From UBA2330 sp049293015 (GTDB lineage Bacteria; Bacteroidota; Ignavibacteria; Tepidaquicellales; Tepidaquicellaceae): a stretch of 64,000 bases of DNA. Each line of letters begins with the position of its first letter. The first letter of the stretch is position 1. The position numbers and the translations under genes are program-made. The stretch lies in assembly GCA_049293015.1 (NCBI GenBank), contig JBATSB010000171.1, forward strand, positions 1-64,000. Direction: 5' to 3'. Positions 51,037 through 61,571 of this stretch are shown piece after piece. Below the pieces are notes generated by a model. That model searched no databases and had not been told where the DNA came from. It was given only the letters and a program-made list of their open reading frames with translations.

Positions 51037-54000
51037 ATGAGAAAATTAAGTTTACCGGTATTTATTTCGATTTGCGCATTCATGATTTTGGCATTGGGAT
51101 TTAGTGATAAAAACTCAGACATAAATTCAGACAAGAAATCAGATAAGGATCCGAAAATAATTACAGACAAAAATAATAATCCATCTATATTAACCGGTGT
51201 AGATTCAAAAAAAATGGATGGTAACAACATCAGCACATGGTACAGAAATAACGGCGGATTTAATCGTCAGCCGGAAACAGGCAATGGTGGATGTGAATGG
51301 CCAAAGGGCAGCGGAATATCTGCACGATATGCATCAGGTCTGTGGATAGGAGCTGTAGTCGGGAATGATACATTGGTTGCAATAGCAGAATATGATTACG
51401 AATATCTGCCGGGTTACATTGATAACAACGGAGATCCGCAGGGAAAAGATGATACGCTTTACAGAACTTATAAGATAAATAAAGGTGACATTTCAAGTGA
51501 TGATTATACAAACTGGCCTTCATATCAGGGAGCTTATACAGATGAAAATGGCAAGCCGTTTCTAATTGGAGATCAGACAATGTTTTACTCTTATTCCGAC
51601 GGATACCCTGAAGCACACGGAAATAACGCAGGTCAGACTGATCCATTAAAGGCGCAGATCCTTCAGACGAACTTTAGTTTCAATCCAGATTTCGGATATT
51701 TAAATGATGTTATTATTACTGAAATGAGAATTATCAACAGAGGGAATCTGCCGTGGACGAAATGCTATATGGCTCTCTGGACTGATGATGACATAGGAAA
51801 TGCTCAAGACGATGCTGCGGGTTGTGACACAAATTTAAATCTCGCTTATACTTATAATTTTTTAAATACAGATTCTGAATATGGAACAGCTCCACCGGCT
51901 ACAGGATTTATTTTATTAAAAGGTCAGTCTGTTCAAAGTGCGGGTGATACTGTGAAATATTACAGCCCTCCATTAAGTAATAATCTTGTCATAAAACCCG
52001 GTTATAAAAATCTTGGTATGACCTCTTTTAATTTTTTTGTAGGCGGTAATCCATCAGTCGGCGATCCAAGTAATCCGAGAGAAGCATATTATAATTTTCA
52101 GGGAATCAGAAGAGACGGAACAGTGTGGATAAATCCGACTACAAATCAGGTCACTAAATTTGCATTCTCAGGAGATCCTTATACACAGACCGGCTGGGTA
52201 GAAACAGATAACGGGGACAGACGATTTCTTATGAGCTGCGGTCCATCAACTGTAAATCCGGGAGATACACAGACCGTTGTATATGCTCAGATAATTTCAC
52301 GAAGCGGCAGCAACAGGGAAAGTGTCAGGACATTGAAAAACAATTCCCTTTATCTCAAAAATCTTTACGAAAATAATTTTAACATAACAGCAGCGGCAGC
52401 TCCGCCTGTTGCAAAGTCCTATTCATCAGGGAACGGCAAGGTTTATCTATCTTGGGATGATGCATCAGAGAAAGTAAAATATCCAAATAAATATTCGAAT
52501 ACTGATTTCATATTTCAGGGATATAATATTTATCAGATAAGTTCATACTCAACGAATCCTACAGAAAACGATACTGTGCTGATAAAAACTTTTGATAAAA
52601 AAGACGGAATAAAAGATATTCGTGACAGCGTTTATCTGAACAGTTTTGAAGGAATCGTTTACGGTATAGTTCAGAGAGGCAGTGACAACGGTATCTCACG
52701 GTATATCGAACTTGACAAAGATTCACTCGGCAATCAAAATTTTATAAACGGTGCTGAATATAAATATTGCGTGACTGCATATTATTATGATCCGGCGGGC
52801 GGGATTTATACACTGGAAAAAGTTTTAGAGTCGCCGAAGATAGTTCTAAAAGTCATTCCTCAAAACATCACACCGGGTACGACTATCAATTATTCATTAG
52901 GCGATACTATTAATATTGATCAGAAAGTTCTTAATGTCATGCCTTTAATTATCGATCCGATAAAACTTTTGAATGCGTCTTACACTTCTGTTTTTGGAAT
53001 GAATAGTAATAATAATCTAAGCTGGACTTTGACAAGAAATTTCAATGGAAACAATGAAGTATTATTTCAGAATGTCGAAGACTTTACGGGTAAGCAGGAC
53101 ACAGCTAAGACAGCAGATGGTCTGATGCTCGTTCATCATACTATTCGGGATTCAGGTATTATCAGAGACCCTGATGATAATTTTTATGTAAGTAATAATT
53201 TACCAACCTATTCGAGAACTAAAGCATGGAGTTATGAGCCTGCAGATAATGTCTGGTTCAGAGGACCGGATACATTAAAAATAAGAACTGCGAAAATAAT
53301 TACTAACAGACAATTCGAAAGCCGCAGTCTGGGAATGAGTTTTCCGACCTTTGGTACTTTTAATAATTACAGATCGAGAGTAATTGCTAACGGCAATACT
53401 TTTTCTCCGGGTACAGGAAATAACACTTTGCTCACGGGCGGACCTTTGAGAAAGATTAAAATTGTATTTGGGGAAAATTCCAAAGCTTACAGATATGCAC
53501 CGCCTGTAAATGTTTTGCAGACTGATTCAAATTTACTTTTAACTCCTTATGCAGATTTCGCAGATGTGCCTTTTAGTGTGTATGCAGTTGATGAACTCGA
53601 CTCCACTTACGGAAATCCAAGACGTCTGAATATTGCATTCGTCGATGCTGATGCAAACGGTCAGTGGGATCCGGATGATTCGCCTTTGGGGAAATATCAG
53701 TTTACATATGTGTTAGCTTCGGACTACAGTGAAATTCCTGAACAGAATTATATGTCAAGAGGAGGTCTGAGTATAAATCCGGGCAGCGGTAATGCAAACT
53801 ATGGTTTTCCCTGGCTTGATGTGATGTATGCATGGCTGCCGAGAAAAAAGTCCGCGTCAAGTACTTGGGTAAATGGAGATGTCCTTACTGTCACTCCTTA
53901 CAGAATTACAAGAGCTGAATTTGTACCGGGCTTTCCTTTGAAATATTCATGGACAGTAAACGGATCTACTTTTAACAATACTGAACTCGCATCATCTCAG

Positions 54001-54309
54001 ATAAATAATATTAAAGCATATCCGAATCCTTACTATGGATTTTCTTCGTTAGAATTTAATGACGCAGGTGAAAAAATAATTTACATTTCAAATCTGCCAA
54101 GTGTGTGTGATATTTTTATTTATAGTTTAGACGGCTCGTTAGTAAAACAGATAAACAGAAATACGAATGACCCGAACAGTTCTTTGGCGAAGTGGGATAT
54201 AAAAAACGATGATGGTAAATATGTAGCAAGTGGGATGTATGTAGTTTATGTCGATTGCAAAGATGCAGGTGCAAAGACATTGAAGATAGCGGTGTTTCAG
54301 GGCAGGTGA
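51037..54309 (+). CDS. Giant secreted T9SS-type protein, paralogue 1 of 4
   Basis: A 1090-aa exported protein of unknown function. It has a signal-like N-terminus (MRKLSLPVFISICAFMILAL), then an acidic, Lys/Asp/Asn-rich stretch (residues ~25-55) and a conserved domain with RYASGLWIGAVVGNDTLVAI, YLPGYIDNNGDPQGKDD, GAYTDENGKPFLIGDQTMFY and LPWTKCYMALWTDDD. Around residue 460 an Fn3-like module appears (SYSSGNGKVYLSWDDA, FQGYNIYQISSYS). Late in the chain is an Asp-rich AFVDADANGQWDPDDSPLGK. The last ~90 residues are a variant T9SS sorting domain: NIKAYPNPYYGFSSLEF, FIYSLDGSLVKQI, GKYVASGMYVVYVDC. First of a tandem set with 54556, 58117 and 61572. Confidence 0.85.
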   Translation: MRKLSLPVFISICAFMILALGFSDKNSDINSDKKSDKDPKIITDKNNNPSILTGVDSKKMDGNNISTWYRNNGGFNRQPETGNGGCEWPKGSGISARYASGLWIGAVVGNDTLVAIAEYDYEYLPGYIDNNGDPQGKDDTLYRTYKINKGDISSDDYTNWPSYQGAYTDENGKPFLIGDQTMFYSYSDGYPEAHGNNAGQTDPLKAQILQTNFSFNPDFGYLNDVIITEMRIINRGNLPWTKCYMALWTDDDIGNAQDDAAGCDTNLNLAYTYNFLNTDSEYGTAPPATGFILLKGQSVQSAGDTVKYYSPPLSNNLVIKPGYKNLGMTSFNFFVGGNPSVGDPSNPREAYYNFQGIRRDGTVWINPTTNQVTKFAFSGDPYTQTGWVETDNGDRRFLMSCGPSTVNPGDTQTVVYAQIISRSGSNRESVRTLKNNSLYLKNLYENNFNITAAAAPPVAKSYSSGNGKVYLSWDDASEKVKYPNKYSNTDFIFQGYNIYQISSYSTNPTENDTVLIKTFDKKDGIKDIRDSVYLNSFEGIVYGIVQRGSDNGISRYIELDKDSLGNQNFINGAEYKYCVTAYYYDPAGGIYTLEKVLESPKIVLKVIPQNITPGTTINYSLGDTINIDQKVLNVMPLIIDPIKLLNASYTSVFGMNSNNNLSWTLTRNFNGNNEVLFQNVEDFTGKQDTAKTADGLMLVHHTIRDSGIIRDPDDNFYVSNNLPTYSRTKAWSYEPADNVWFRGPDTLKIRTAKIITNRQFESRSLGMSFPTFGTFNNYRSRVIANGNTFSPGTGNNTLLTGGPLRKIKIVFGENSKAYRYAPPVNVLQTDSNLLLTPYADFADVPFSVYAVDELDSTYGNPRRLNIAFVDADANGQWDPDDSPLGKYQFTYVLASDYSEIPEQNYMSRGGLSINPGSGNANYGFPWLDVMYAWLPRKKSASSTWVNGDVLTVTPYRITRAEFVPGFPLKYSWTVNGSTFNNTELASSQINNIKAYPNPYYGFSSLEFNDAGEKIIYISNLPSVCDIFIYSLDGSLVKQINRNTNDPNSSLAKWDIKNDDGKYVASGMYVVYVDCKDAGAKTLKIAVFQGR

Positions 54310-54555
54310 GGACATGTGCCTCTTTGCCTCTAAGACTCTAAGGCTCGAAGAAACCAAGACACTAAGAGACTAAGAGACTATGATAAAAAAAATTAAAAAA
54401 ACATAATTAATTTTAATGAATGGAAATGAAAAATTTAATTTACAATAAAAACTATAATTCCATTAGATCAAGATCTATTATCGATTTTTCTTTGAGTCTT
54501 AGAGCCTTTGAGGCAAGAGCCTTTGAGGTTAAAAAGAAATAAAAATTTTTAAAAA
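54310..54555. repeat. Repeated spacer 1 with facing octamer arrays
   Basis: The left side carries seven CTCTAAGA-like octamers just after the stop codon. The right side carries CTTTGAG, TCTTAGAG, CCTTTGAG, GCAAGAG and CCTTTGAG in the opposite sense, ending about 20 bases before the next ATG. The core, with TAGATCAAGATCTATT, is nearly identical in the spacers at 57817 and 61342. Confidence 0.85.
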
Positions 54556-57500
54556 ATGAAAAGATTAACGTTACCGGTATTTATTTCGATGTGTGCATTC
54601 ATGATTTTAGCATTCGGGCTGAGTGATAAAAATTTTGATAAAAAATCAGATAAGGATCCGAAAATAATTTCTGACAAAAATAATAATCCATCTTATACGG
54701 CAACTGTAGATTCAAAAAAAATGGATGGTAACAACATCAGCACATGGTACAGAAATAACGGCAGTCTTAACCGTCAACCTACAATAGGTAATGCAGGATT
54801 TGAATGGCCGAAGGGCAGCGGACTTTTTGCAAGATATGCTTCAGGTCTCTGGATAGGTGCTGTAGTCGGAAATGATACACTGATGGCAATTGCTGAATAT
54901 GACTATGAATACCTGCCCGGATACATTGATGACAACGGAGATCCGCAGGGAAAAGATGATACACTTTACAGAACTTATAAGATATATAAAGGTGACATTT
55001 CAAATGATGATTATGCAGACTGGCCAGCCGGTCAGGGAGCTTATACAGATGAAAACGGTAAGCCGTTTCTTATGGGAGATCAGACAATGTTCTATTCTTA
55101 TACTGACGGATATCCTGAAGCACATGAAAACAATGCCGGTAATACATTGCCTTTAAAAGCGCAGATACTTCAAACGAACTTTAGTTTTAATCCTGATTTC
55201 GGATATTTAAATGATGTTATTATTACTGAAATGAGGATTATCAACAGAGGAAATCTGCCATGGACAAAATGTTATATGGCATTATGGACTGATGATGATC
55301 TTGGAGATGGAAACAATGACGCATCCGGATGTGATACAAATTTAAATCTGGGTTATACTTATAACTTTTCAAACATAGATAACCAATACGGCACAGCTCC
55401 ACCTGCTGTAGGATTTATTTTTTTAAAAGGTCAGTCTGTTCAAAGTGCGGGTGATACTGTGAAATATTACAGTCCGCCACTAAGTAATAATCTTGTCATA
55501 AAGCCCGGATATAAGAATATTGGAATGACTTCATTTAATTTTTATACCGGTGGTAATCCGTCAGTTGGTGATCCAAGCAATTACAGAGAATCATATTACA
55601 ATCTTCAGGGGATCAGGAGAGACGGAACAGTGTGGATAAATCCGACTACAAATCAGGCAACTAAATTTGCATTCTCCGGTGATCCATATACACAAACCGG
55701 CTGGGTAGCATTAGATGCAGGTGACAGAAGATTTCTTATGAGCTGCGGTCCGTCAATTGTAAATCCGGGAGACACACAGACCATTGTCTATGCGCAGATA
55801 ATTTCACGCAGCGGCAGTAATCTTGAAAGCATTAGGACTATGAAAAATAATTCCCTCTATTTAAAAAATCTTTACGATAATAATTTTAACATCACCGCAG
55901 CAGCAGCTCCGCCTGTTGCAAAGTCATATTCATCAGGTAACGGCAAAGTCTACCTCTCATGGGATGATGCGGCAGAGAAAATAAAATATCCAAATAAATA
56001 TTCGAATACAGATTACATATTTCAGGGATATAATATTTATCAGATAAGTTCTTACGCTAACAACTCTTCAGAAAGTGATACGGTGCTGATAAAAACTTAT
56101 GATAAAATAGACGGAATAAAAGATATTCGTGACAGTATTTACTTAGAAGAGTATCAGAGCTTTACATATGGCATTGTACAGAAAGGTAGTGACAATGGCA
56201 TCTCAAGATATATCGAACTTGATAAAGATTCACTCGGGAATCAAAATTTTATAAACGGCGCTGAATATAAATACTGCGTGACAGCATATTATTATGATCC
56301 GGCGGGCGGGATTTATACTCTGCCAAAACTTTTAGAGTCGCCAAAGATTGTTCTCAAGGTCATTCCTCAAAACATCACACCGGGTACGACTATAAATTAT
56401 TTATTAGGCGATACTGTCTTTACAGATCAGAAAGACTTCGGCGCGACTCCTGTTACTTTAGATCCGTTAAAACTTTTGAATGCTTCTTACACTTCTGTAT
56501 TCGGATTGAACAGTAATAATAATCTGGGCTGGACAGTAACAAGAAATTTTAATGGAAGCAGTGAGACGTTATTTCAAAATGTAGAAAATTTTACCGGCAG
56601 TCAGGACACTGTCAAGACAGCAGACGGATTAATGTTCATCCACAAAATGATCCGTGACTCAGGCATAGTAAGAGATCCTGATGACAATTATTATATTGAA
56701 AACAAAATCCCGACCAATACACGAACCCGTGCATGGAGCTATGAGCCTGCTGAGAATGTATGGTTCAGAGGACCGGATACATTAGCAATAGTAACTGCGA
56801 AAGTAATTACTAACAGACAGTTTGAAAGCCGAAGTCTCGGAATGAGCTTTCCGACACAGGGTCAGTTCATAAATTTCAGATCGAGATTAAGAGCAAACGG
56901 CAATAGTTTTTCTCCGGGTACAGGAAACAACACTTTGCTCACGGGAGGTCCTTTGAGAAAGATCAAAATTGTGTTTGGTGAAAATTCCAAAGCTTACAGA
57001 TATGCACCTCCTGTGAATGTTTTGCAAACTGATACAAATTTATTTGCAACTCCTTATGCTGATTTTGTAGATGTTCCTTTTAGTGTGTATGCAGTTGATG
57101 AACTCGACTCTACACAGGGAAATCCAAGACGACTGAATATTGCATTCGTTGACGCTGACGCGAATGGTCAGTGGGATCCGGATGATTCGCCTTTGGGAAA
57201 ATATCAGTTTACATATATACTTGCATCAGATTACAGTGAAATTCCCGATCAGAATTATGTTTCAAGATCAGGACAATTAATAAATCCGGGCTCAGGAAAT
57301 CCTACTTACGGATTCTCCTCAATGGATATTATGTATGCATGGCTTCCGAGAAAAAAGTCCGCATCGAGTTCATGGACTAACGGCGATGTTCTTACTGTCA
57401 CTCCATACAGAATTACTAAAGCAGACTTTGTGCCGGGCTTTCCATTAAAATATTCATGGACAATAAACGGATCGACATTTAATAATACTGAACTCGCAGC

Positions 57501-57816
57501 TTCACAAATAAATAATATCAAAGCTTATCCGAATCCTTACTATGGTTTTTCTTCATTGGAATTTAATGACGCAGGTGAAAAAATAATTTACTTTTCAAAT
57601 CTGCCAAGTGTGTGTGATATTTTTATTTATAGTCTGGATGGAGCATTGGTAAAACAGATCAGCAGAAATACGAATGATCCGAACAGTTCATTAGCGAAGT
57701 GGGATATTAAAAATGATGATGGTAAATATGTCGCAAGTGGTATGTATGTAGTTTATGTCGATTGCAAAGATGCCGGTGCAAAGACTTTGAAGATAGCGGT
57801 GTTTCAGAGCAGGTGA
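54556..57816 (+). CDS. Giant secreted T9SS-type protein, paralogue 2 of 4
   Basis: A 1086-aa close paralogue of the gene at 51037, colinear over the whole length. It keeps the signal-like start (MKRLTLPVFISMCAFMILAF), the acidic stretch, RYASGLWIGAVVGNDTLMAI, the CYMALWTDDDLGDGNNDASG region, the Fn3-like module and the C-terminal YPNPYYGFSSLEF sorting domain ending KIAVFQSR. Differences cluster in short surface-like loops, for example LDSTQGNPRRLN where paralogue 1 has LDSTYGNPRRLN, and in the linker just after the signal. It lies 246 bases downstream of paralogue 1. Function unknown; cell-surface display predicted. Confidence 0.85.
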   Translation: MKRLTLPVFISMCAFMILAFGLSDKNFDKKSDKDPKIISDKNNNPSYTATVDSKKMDGNNISTWYRNNGSLNRQPTIGNAGFEWPKGSGLFARYASGLWIGAVVGNDTLMAIAEYDYEYLPGYIDDNGDPQGKDDTLYRTYKIYKGDISNDDYADWPAGQGAYTDENGKPFLMGDQTMFYSYTDGYPEAHENNAGNTLPLKAQILQTNFSFNPDFGYLNDVIITEMRIINRGNLPWTKCYMALWTDDDLGDGNNDASGCDTNLNLGYTYNFSNIDNQYGTAPPAVGFIFLKGQSVQSAGDTVKYYSPPLSNNLVIKPGYKNIGMTSFNFYTGGNPSVGDPSNYRESYYNLQGIRRDGTVWINPTTNQATKFAFSGDPYTQTGWVALDAGDRRFLMSCGPSIVNPGDTQTIVYAQIISRSGSNLESIRTMKNNSLYLKNLYDNNFNITAAAAPPVAKSYSSGNGKVYLSWDDAAEKIKYPNKYSNTDYIFQGYNIYQISSYANNSSESDTVLIKTYDKIDGIKDIRDSIYLEEYQSFTYGIVQKGSDNGISRYIELDKDSLGNQNFINGAEYKYCVTAYYYDPAGGIYTLPKLLESPKIVLKVIPQNITPGTTINYLLGDTVFTDQKDFGATPVTLDPLKLLNASYTSVFGLNSNNNLGWTVTRNFNGSSETLFQNVENFTGSQDTVKTADGLMFIHKMIRDSGIVRDPDDNYYIENKIPTNTRTRAWSYEPAENVWFRGPDTLAIVTAKVITNRQFESRSLGMSFPTQGQFINFRSRLRANGNSFSPGTGNNTLLTGGPLRKIKIVFGENSKAYRYAPPVNVLQTDTNLFATPYADFVDVPFSVYAVDELDSTQGNPRRLNIAFVDADANGQWDPDDSPLGKYQFTYILASDYSEIPDQNYVSRSGQLINPGSGNPTYGFSSMDIMYAWLPRKKSASSSWTNGDVLTVTPYRITKADFVPGFPLKYSWTINGSTFNNTELAASQINNIKAYPNPYYGFSSLEFNDAGEKIIYFSNLPSVCDIFIYSLDGALVKQISRNTNDPNSSLAKWDIKNDDGKYVASGMYVVYVDCKDAGAKTLKIAVFQSR

Positions 57817-58116
57817 GGACATGTGCCTCTTTGCCTCTAAGACTCAAAGGCTCGAAGAAACCAAGACACTAAGACACTAAGACACTAAGATAAAAAAAAT
57901 TAAAAAAACATAATTAATTTTAATGAATGGTAATGAAAAATTTAATTTACAATAAAAACTATAATTCCATTAGATCAAGATCTGTTATCGATTTACCTTT
58001 GAGCCTTTGAGGCTTTGAGGCTTTGAGCCTTTGAGCCTTTGAGGCTTTGAGCCTTTGAGGCAAGAGCTTTTGAGGCAAGAGCTTTTGAGGTTAAAAGGAA
58101 ATAAAATTTTTAAAAA
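57817..58116. repeat. Repeated spacer 2 with an expanded octamer tract
   Basis: Same layout as the spacer at 54310. The left octamers include three successive CACTAAGA units. The right tract at 57996-58059 has eight consecutive CCTTTGAG/GCTTTGAG octamers, then two GCAAGAGCTTTTGAG units to 58089, against about three octamers in the sister spacers. The tract ends 27 bases before the ATG at 58117. Confidence 0.9.
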
Positions 58117-61100
58117 ATGAAAAGATTAATATTACCGGTATTTATTTCGATTTGTGTTTTCATAATTTTCTCTTTCAGATTAGGTGATAATGATCCGAAG
58201 AAAAAAAACAACAGTGTTATGGAAGTTGCATCTGTTGATTCAAAGCTGATGGATGGAAATTATATAAGTTCTTATTTTCGAAATAACGGAAATTTCAACC
58301 GTAATCCGAGCACAGGTAATGCAGGATTTGAATGGCCTAAGGGAACCGCAAAATTTGCAAGATTTGCATCAGGGCTTTGGATCGGAGCAGTGGTTGGAGA
58401 TGATACATTGGTTGCGATTGCAGAATACAGTGCTGAATATCTTCCGGGGTATATTGATCAAAATGGAAATCCTCTGGGAAAAGATGATCCTCTTTACAGA
58501 ATATATAAGATCAATAAAGGAGATACTTCAGGCAGCGATTATCAAAACTGGCCTGTGAATCAGGGAGCATATACAGATGAAAACGGCAAGCCGTTTCTGA
58601 TGGGAGATCAGACAATGTTCTATTCTTATACTGATGGATATCCTGAATCTCACGGAAACACTTCAGGTCAGACTTCACCTTTGAAGGCACAGATTCTTCA
58701 GACAAACTTTTGTACTTTTAAATTTCCGGGGTTTTTGAATAGTATGATCATTACAGAATTACGGATCATTAACAGAAGTAATCTCCCATGGACAAAATGT
58801 TACTTTGCTTTATGGACAGATGATGCTGTCGGTGATCCAACAGATGATGCCGTTGGATGTGATACGAATTTGAATTTAGGATATACTTATAATTTTAATA
58901 CGATAGACGAAGATTATGGAGCTTCCCCGCCTGCTGTCGGATTCATGTTTCTCAAAGGTGCCGAAAGTGAAAGTCCTGGCGATACTGTAAAATATTACAG
59001 TCCTCCATTGAGCAATAATTTAATAATTAAAACCGGCTATAAAGATCTTGGTATGACAGCTTTTAATTTGTATGGAAGCGGAAGTCCGATTGTAGGAGAA
59101 CCAAGTAATTATATGCAGACTTATTTGAATCTTCAGGGGATCAGAAGGAATGGAACACCCTGGATAAATCCTTTCACGAATCAGCCTACAAAATTTGCTT
59201 TTTCCGGAGATCCTTTTGGTCAGAGTGGCTGGGTACAAACTGAAGGCGGCGACAGAAGATCTCTAATGAGTACCGGTCCGACGATTGTAAATCCGGGCGA
59301 TACACAGACCATAGTATATGCTCAGATAATTTCAAACAGTATCAATAATCTTGCAAGTACAAGAATTTTGAAAGACCACTCAAGATATCTGAAAAATATT
59401 TATGATAATAATTTCAACTTATCAGTTGTTGCAGATCCGCCTGATGCAAAGTTCTATTCATCCGGCAACGGCAAAGTTTATCTCTCATGGAATGACTCTG
59501 CGGAAAAAGTCAAATACCTGAATAAATATACAGGTTCATTTTTCAATTTTCAGGGATACAACATTTATCAGATAAGCTCTTACTCATCTCATCCGTCTGA
59601 AAGTGATACTGTGCTGCTAAAAACTTTTGATAAGATCGACGGAATAAAAGATATTCGTGACAGTATTTTTTTAGAAGAATATCAGAGTTATACATACGCC
59701 ACTATACAGAAAGGCAGTGATAACGGCATCTCACGTTATATTGAGCTTGATAAAGATTCACTCGGTAATCAGAATTTTATAAACGGTGCTGAGTATAAAT
59801 ATTGTGTGACAGCATATTATTATGATCCAATTGCAGGACCGTATAGTCTCCCAAAAGTCCTCGAGTCGCCGAAAAAAATTCTAAAGGTCATTCCTCAAAA
59901 TATTGCTTCAGGTACAACTATCAATTATTCATTAAGCGATACCGTATCAACTGATCAGAAAGACATTGCCTCCACACCTGTAGTAATAGATCCGGTAAAA
60001 CTTCTGAATGCATCTTACACATCTGTATTTGGAAGGAACAATAACAATATGAACTGGACACTGACAAGAGATTTTAACGGAAGCAGTGAAGTACTTTTTC
60101 AGAATGTTGAGAACTTTACAGGAAAGCAGGACACAGCAAAGTCTGCAGACGGTCTGTTGTTCATTCATAAATTAATTCGGGACTCGGGAATTGTCAGAGA
60201 TCCTGATGATAATTTTTATATAAATAATAACATCCCGACTAATTCAATTCAGCGGACTTGGACTTATGAGCCTTCGGATAATGTTTGGTTCAGAGCTCCG
60301 GATACAACAGCAGTTGTTACTGCAAAAGTATTTACCAACAGACAGTTCGACAGCCGAAGTCTCGGAATGAGTTTTCCGACTCAGGGACGCTTCAATAATT
60401 TCAGATCGAGAGTAACTGCAAACGGTAAAAATTTTAATGTTGGAAACAGTTTTAATACTTCTCTAACCGGCGGACCTTTGAGAAAGATTAAAATTGTATT
60501 TGGTGAAAATTCCAAAGCTTACAGATATGCACCGCCGGTAAATGTTTTGCAGACTGATACAAATTTATTTGAAACTCCTTATACAGATTTTACTGATGTT
60601 CCATTTAGTGTGTATGCTATTGATAATCTTGATTCGACTCAGGGAAATCCGAGACGACTGAACATTGGATTTATTGACGCTGACGCGAATGGCCAGTGGG
60701 ATCCGGATGATTCGCCATTGGGTAAATATCATTTGACATATATTTTTGCATCAGACTATAGTGAAGTAATAAATGAGAATTATGTAATGAGATTAGGTCA
60801 GGCAATTAATCCGGGTATAGGAAGTATCACTTTTGGATTTCCTTCGCTTGATGTAATGTATGCATGGCTGCCGAGAAAGAAGTCCGCATCGAGTACATGG
60901 GCAAGTGGTGATGTACTTACTGTTACGCCATATAGAATTACCAAAGCTGAATTTGTACCCGGATTTCCTTTGAAATATTCATGGACAATAAACGGATCGA
61001 CATTCAATAATACTGAACTCGCAGCGTCTCAGATAAATAATATCAAAGCTTATCCGAATCCATACTACGGATTTTCTTCTTTGGAATTTAATGACGCAGG

Positions 61101-61341
61101 TGAAAAGATAATTTACTTTTCAAATCTGCCAAGTGTGTGTGATATTTTTATTTATAGTTTGGACGGTTCACTTGTAAAACAGATCAGTAGAAATACGAAT
61201 GACCCGAACAGTTCATTAGCGAAGTGGGATATAAAAAACGACGATGGTAAATATGTAGCAAGTGGGATGTATGTAGTTTATATAGACTGCAAAGCTGCCG
61301 GTGCAAAGATATTGAAGATAGCGGTGTTTCAGAGCCGTTGA
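58117..61341 (+). CDS. Giant secreted T9SS-type protein, paralogue 3 of 4
   Basis: A 1074-aa paralogue, somewhat more diverged than paralogues 1 and 2. The signal-like start is MKRLILPVFISICVFIIFSF. The post-signal acidic stretch is shorter (RLGDNDPKKKNNSVMEV), which explains much of the length difference. It keeps FASGLWIGAVVGDDTLVAIA, GAYTDENGKPFLMGDQTMFY, CYFALWTDDAVGDPTDDAVG, the Fn3-like region and the C-terminal sorting domain ending KIAVFQSR. Its start lies just downstream of the expanded octamer tract, so it is the copy most likely to vary in expression if the tract slips (inference). Confidence 0.85.
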   Translation: MKRLILPVFISICVFIIFSFRLGDNDPKKKNNSVMEVASVDSKLMDGNYISSYFRNNGNFNRNPSTGNAGFEWPKGTAKFARFASGLWIGAVVGDDTLVAIAEYSAEYLPGYIDQNGNPLGKDDPLYRIYKINKGDTSGSDYQNWPVNQGAYTDENGKPFLMGDQTMFYSYTDGYPESHGNTSGQTSPLKAQILQTNFCTFKFPGFLNSMIITELRIINRSNLPWTKCYFALWTDDAVGDPTDDAVGCDTNLNLGYTYNFNTIDEDYGASPPAVGFMFLKGAESESPGDTVKYYSPPLSNNLIIKTGYKDLGMTAFNLYGSGSPIVGEPSNYMQTYLNLQGIRRNGTPWINPFTNQPTKFAFSGDPFGQSGWVQTEGGDRRSLMSTGPTIVNPGDTQTIVYAQIISNSINNLASTRILKDHSRYLKNIYDNNFNLSVVADPPDAKFYSSGNGKVYLSWNDSAEKVKYLNKYTGSFFNFQGYNIYQISSYSSHPSESDTVLLKTFDKIDGIKDIRDSIFLEEYQSYTYATIQKGSDNGISRYIELDKDSLGNQNFINGAEYKYCVTAYYYDPIAGPYSLPKVLESPKKILKVIPQNIASGTTINYSLSDTVSTDQKDIASTPVVIDPVKLLNASYTSVFGRNNNNMNWTLTRDFNGSSEVLFQNVENFTGKQDTAKSADGLLFIHKLIRDSGIVRDPDDNFYINNNIPTNSIQRTWTYEPSDNVWFRAPDTTAVVTAKVFTNRQFDSRSLGMSFPTQGRFNNFRSRVTANGKNFNVGNSFNTSLTGGPLRKIKIVFGENSKAYRYAPPVNVLQTDTNLFETPYTDFTDVPFSVYAIDNLDSTQGNPRRLNIGFIDADANGQWDPDDSPLGKYHLTYIFASDYSEVINENYVMRLGQAINPGIGSITFGFPSLDVMYAWLPRKKSASSTWASGDVLTVTPYRITKAEFVPGFPLKYSWTINGSTFNNTELAASQINNIKAYPNPYYGFSSLEFNDAGEKIIYFSNLPSVCDIFIYSLDGSLVKQISRNTNDPNSSLAKWDIKNDDGKYVASGMYVVYIDCKAAGAKILKIAVFQSR

Positions 61342-61571
61342 CCTCTTTGCCTCTAAGGCTCAAAGACTCGAAGAAACCAAGACACTAAGACACTAAGATA
61401 AAAAAAATTAAAAAAACATAATAAATTTTAATGACTGGAAATGAAAAATTTAATTTACAATAAAAAATATAATTCCATTGGATCAAGATCTGTTATCGAT
61501 TTACCTTTGAGCCTTAGAGGCTTTGAGGCAAGAGCCTTTGAGGTTAAAAAGAAATAAAAATTTTTAATAAA
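61342..61571. repeat. Repeated spacer 3 with facing octamer arrays
   Basis: Third near-copy of the intergenic unit, about 230 bases. Left octamers run CTCTAAGG, CTCAAAGA, CTCGAAGA, then CACTAAGA twice; right octamers are CCTTTGAG, CCTTAGAG, GCTTTGAG, GCAAGAG, CCTTTGAG. The core reads TGGATCAAGATCTGTTATCG. Confidence 0.85.
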
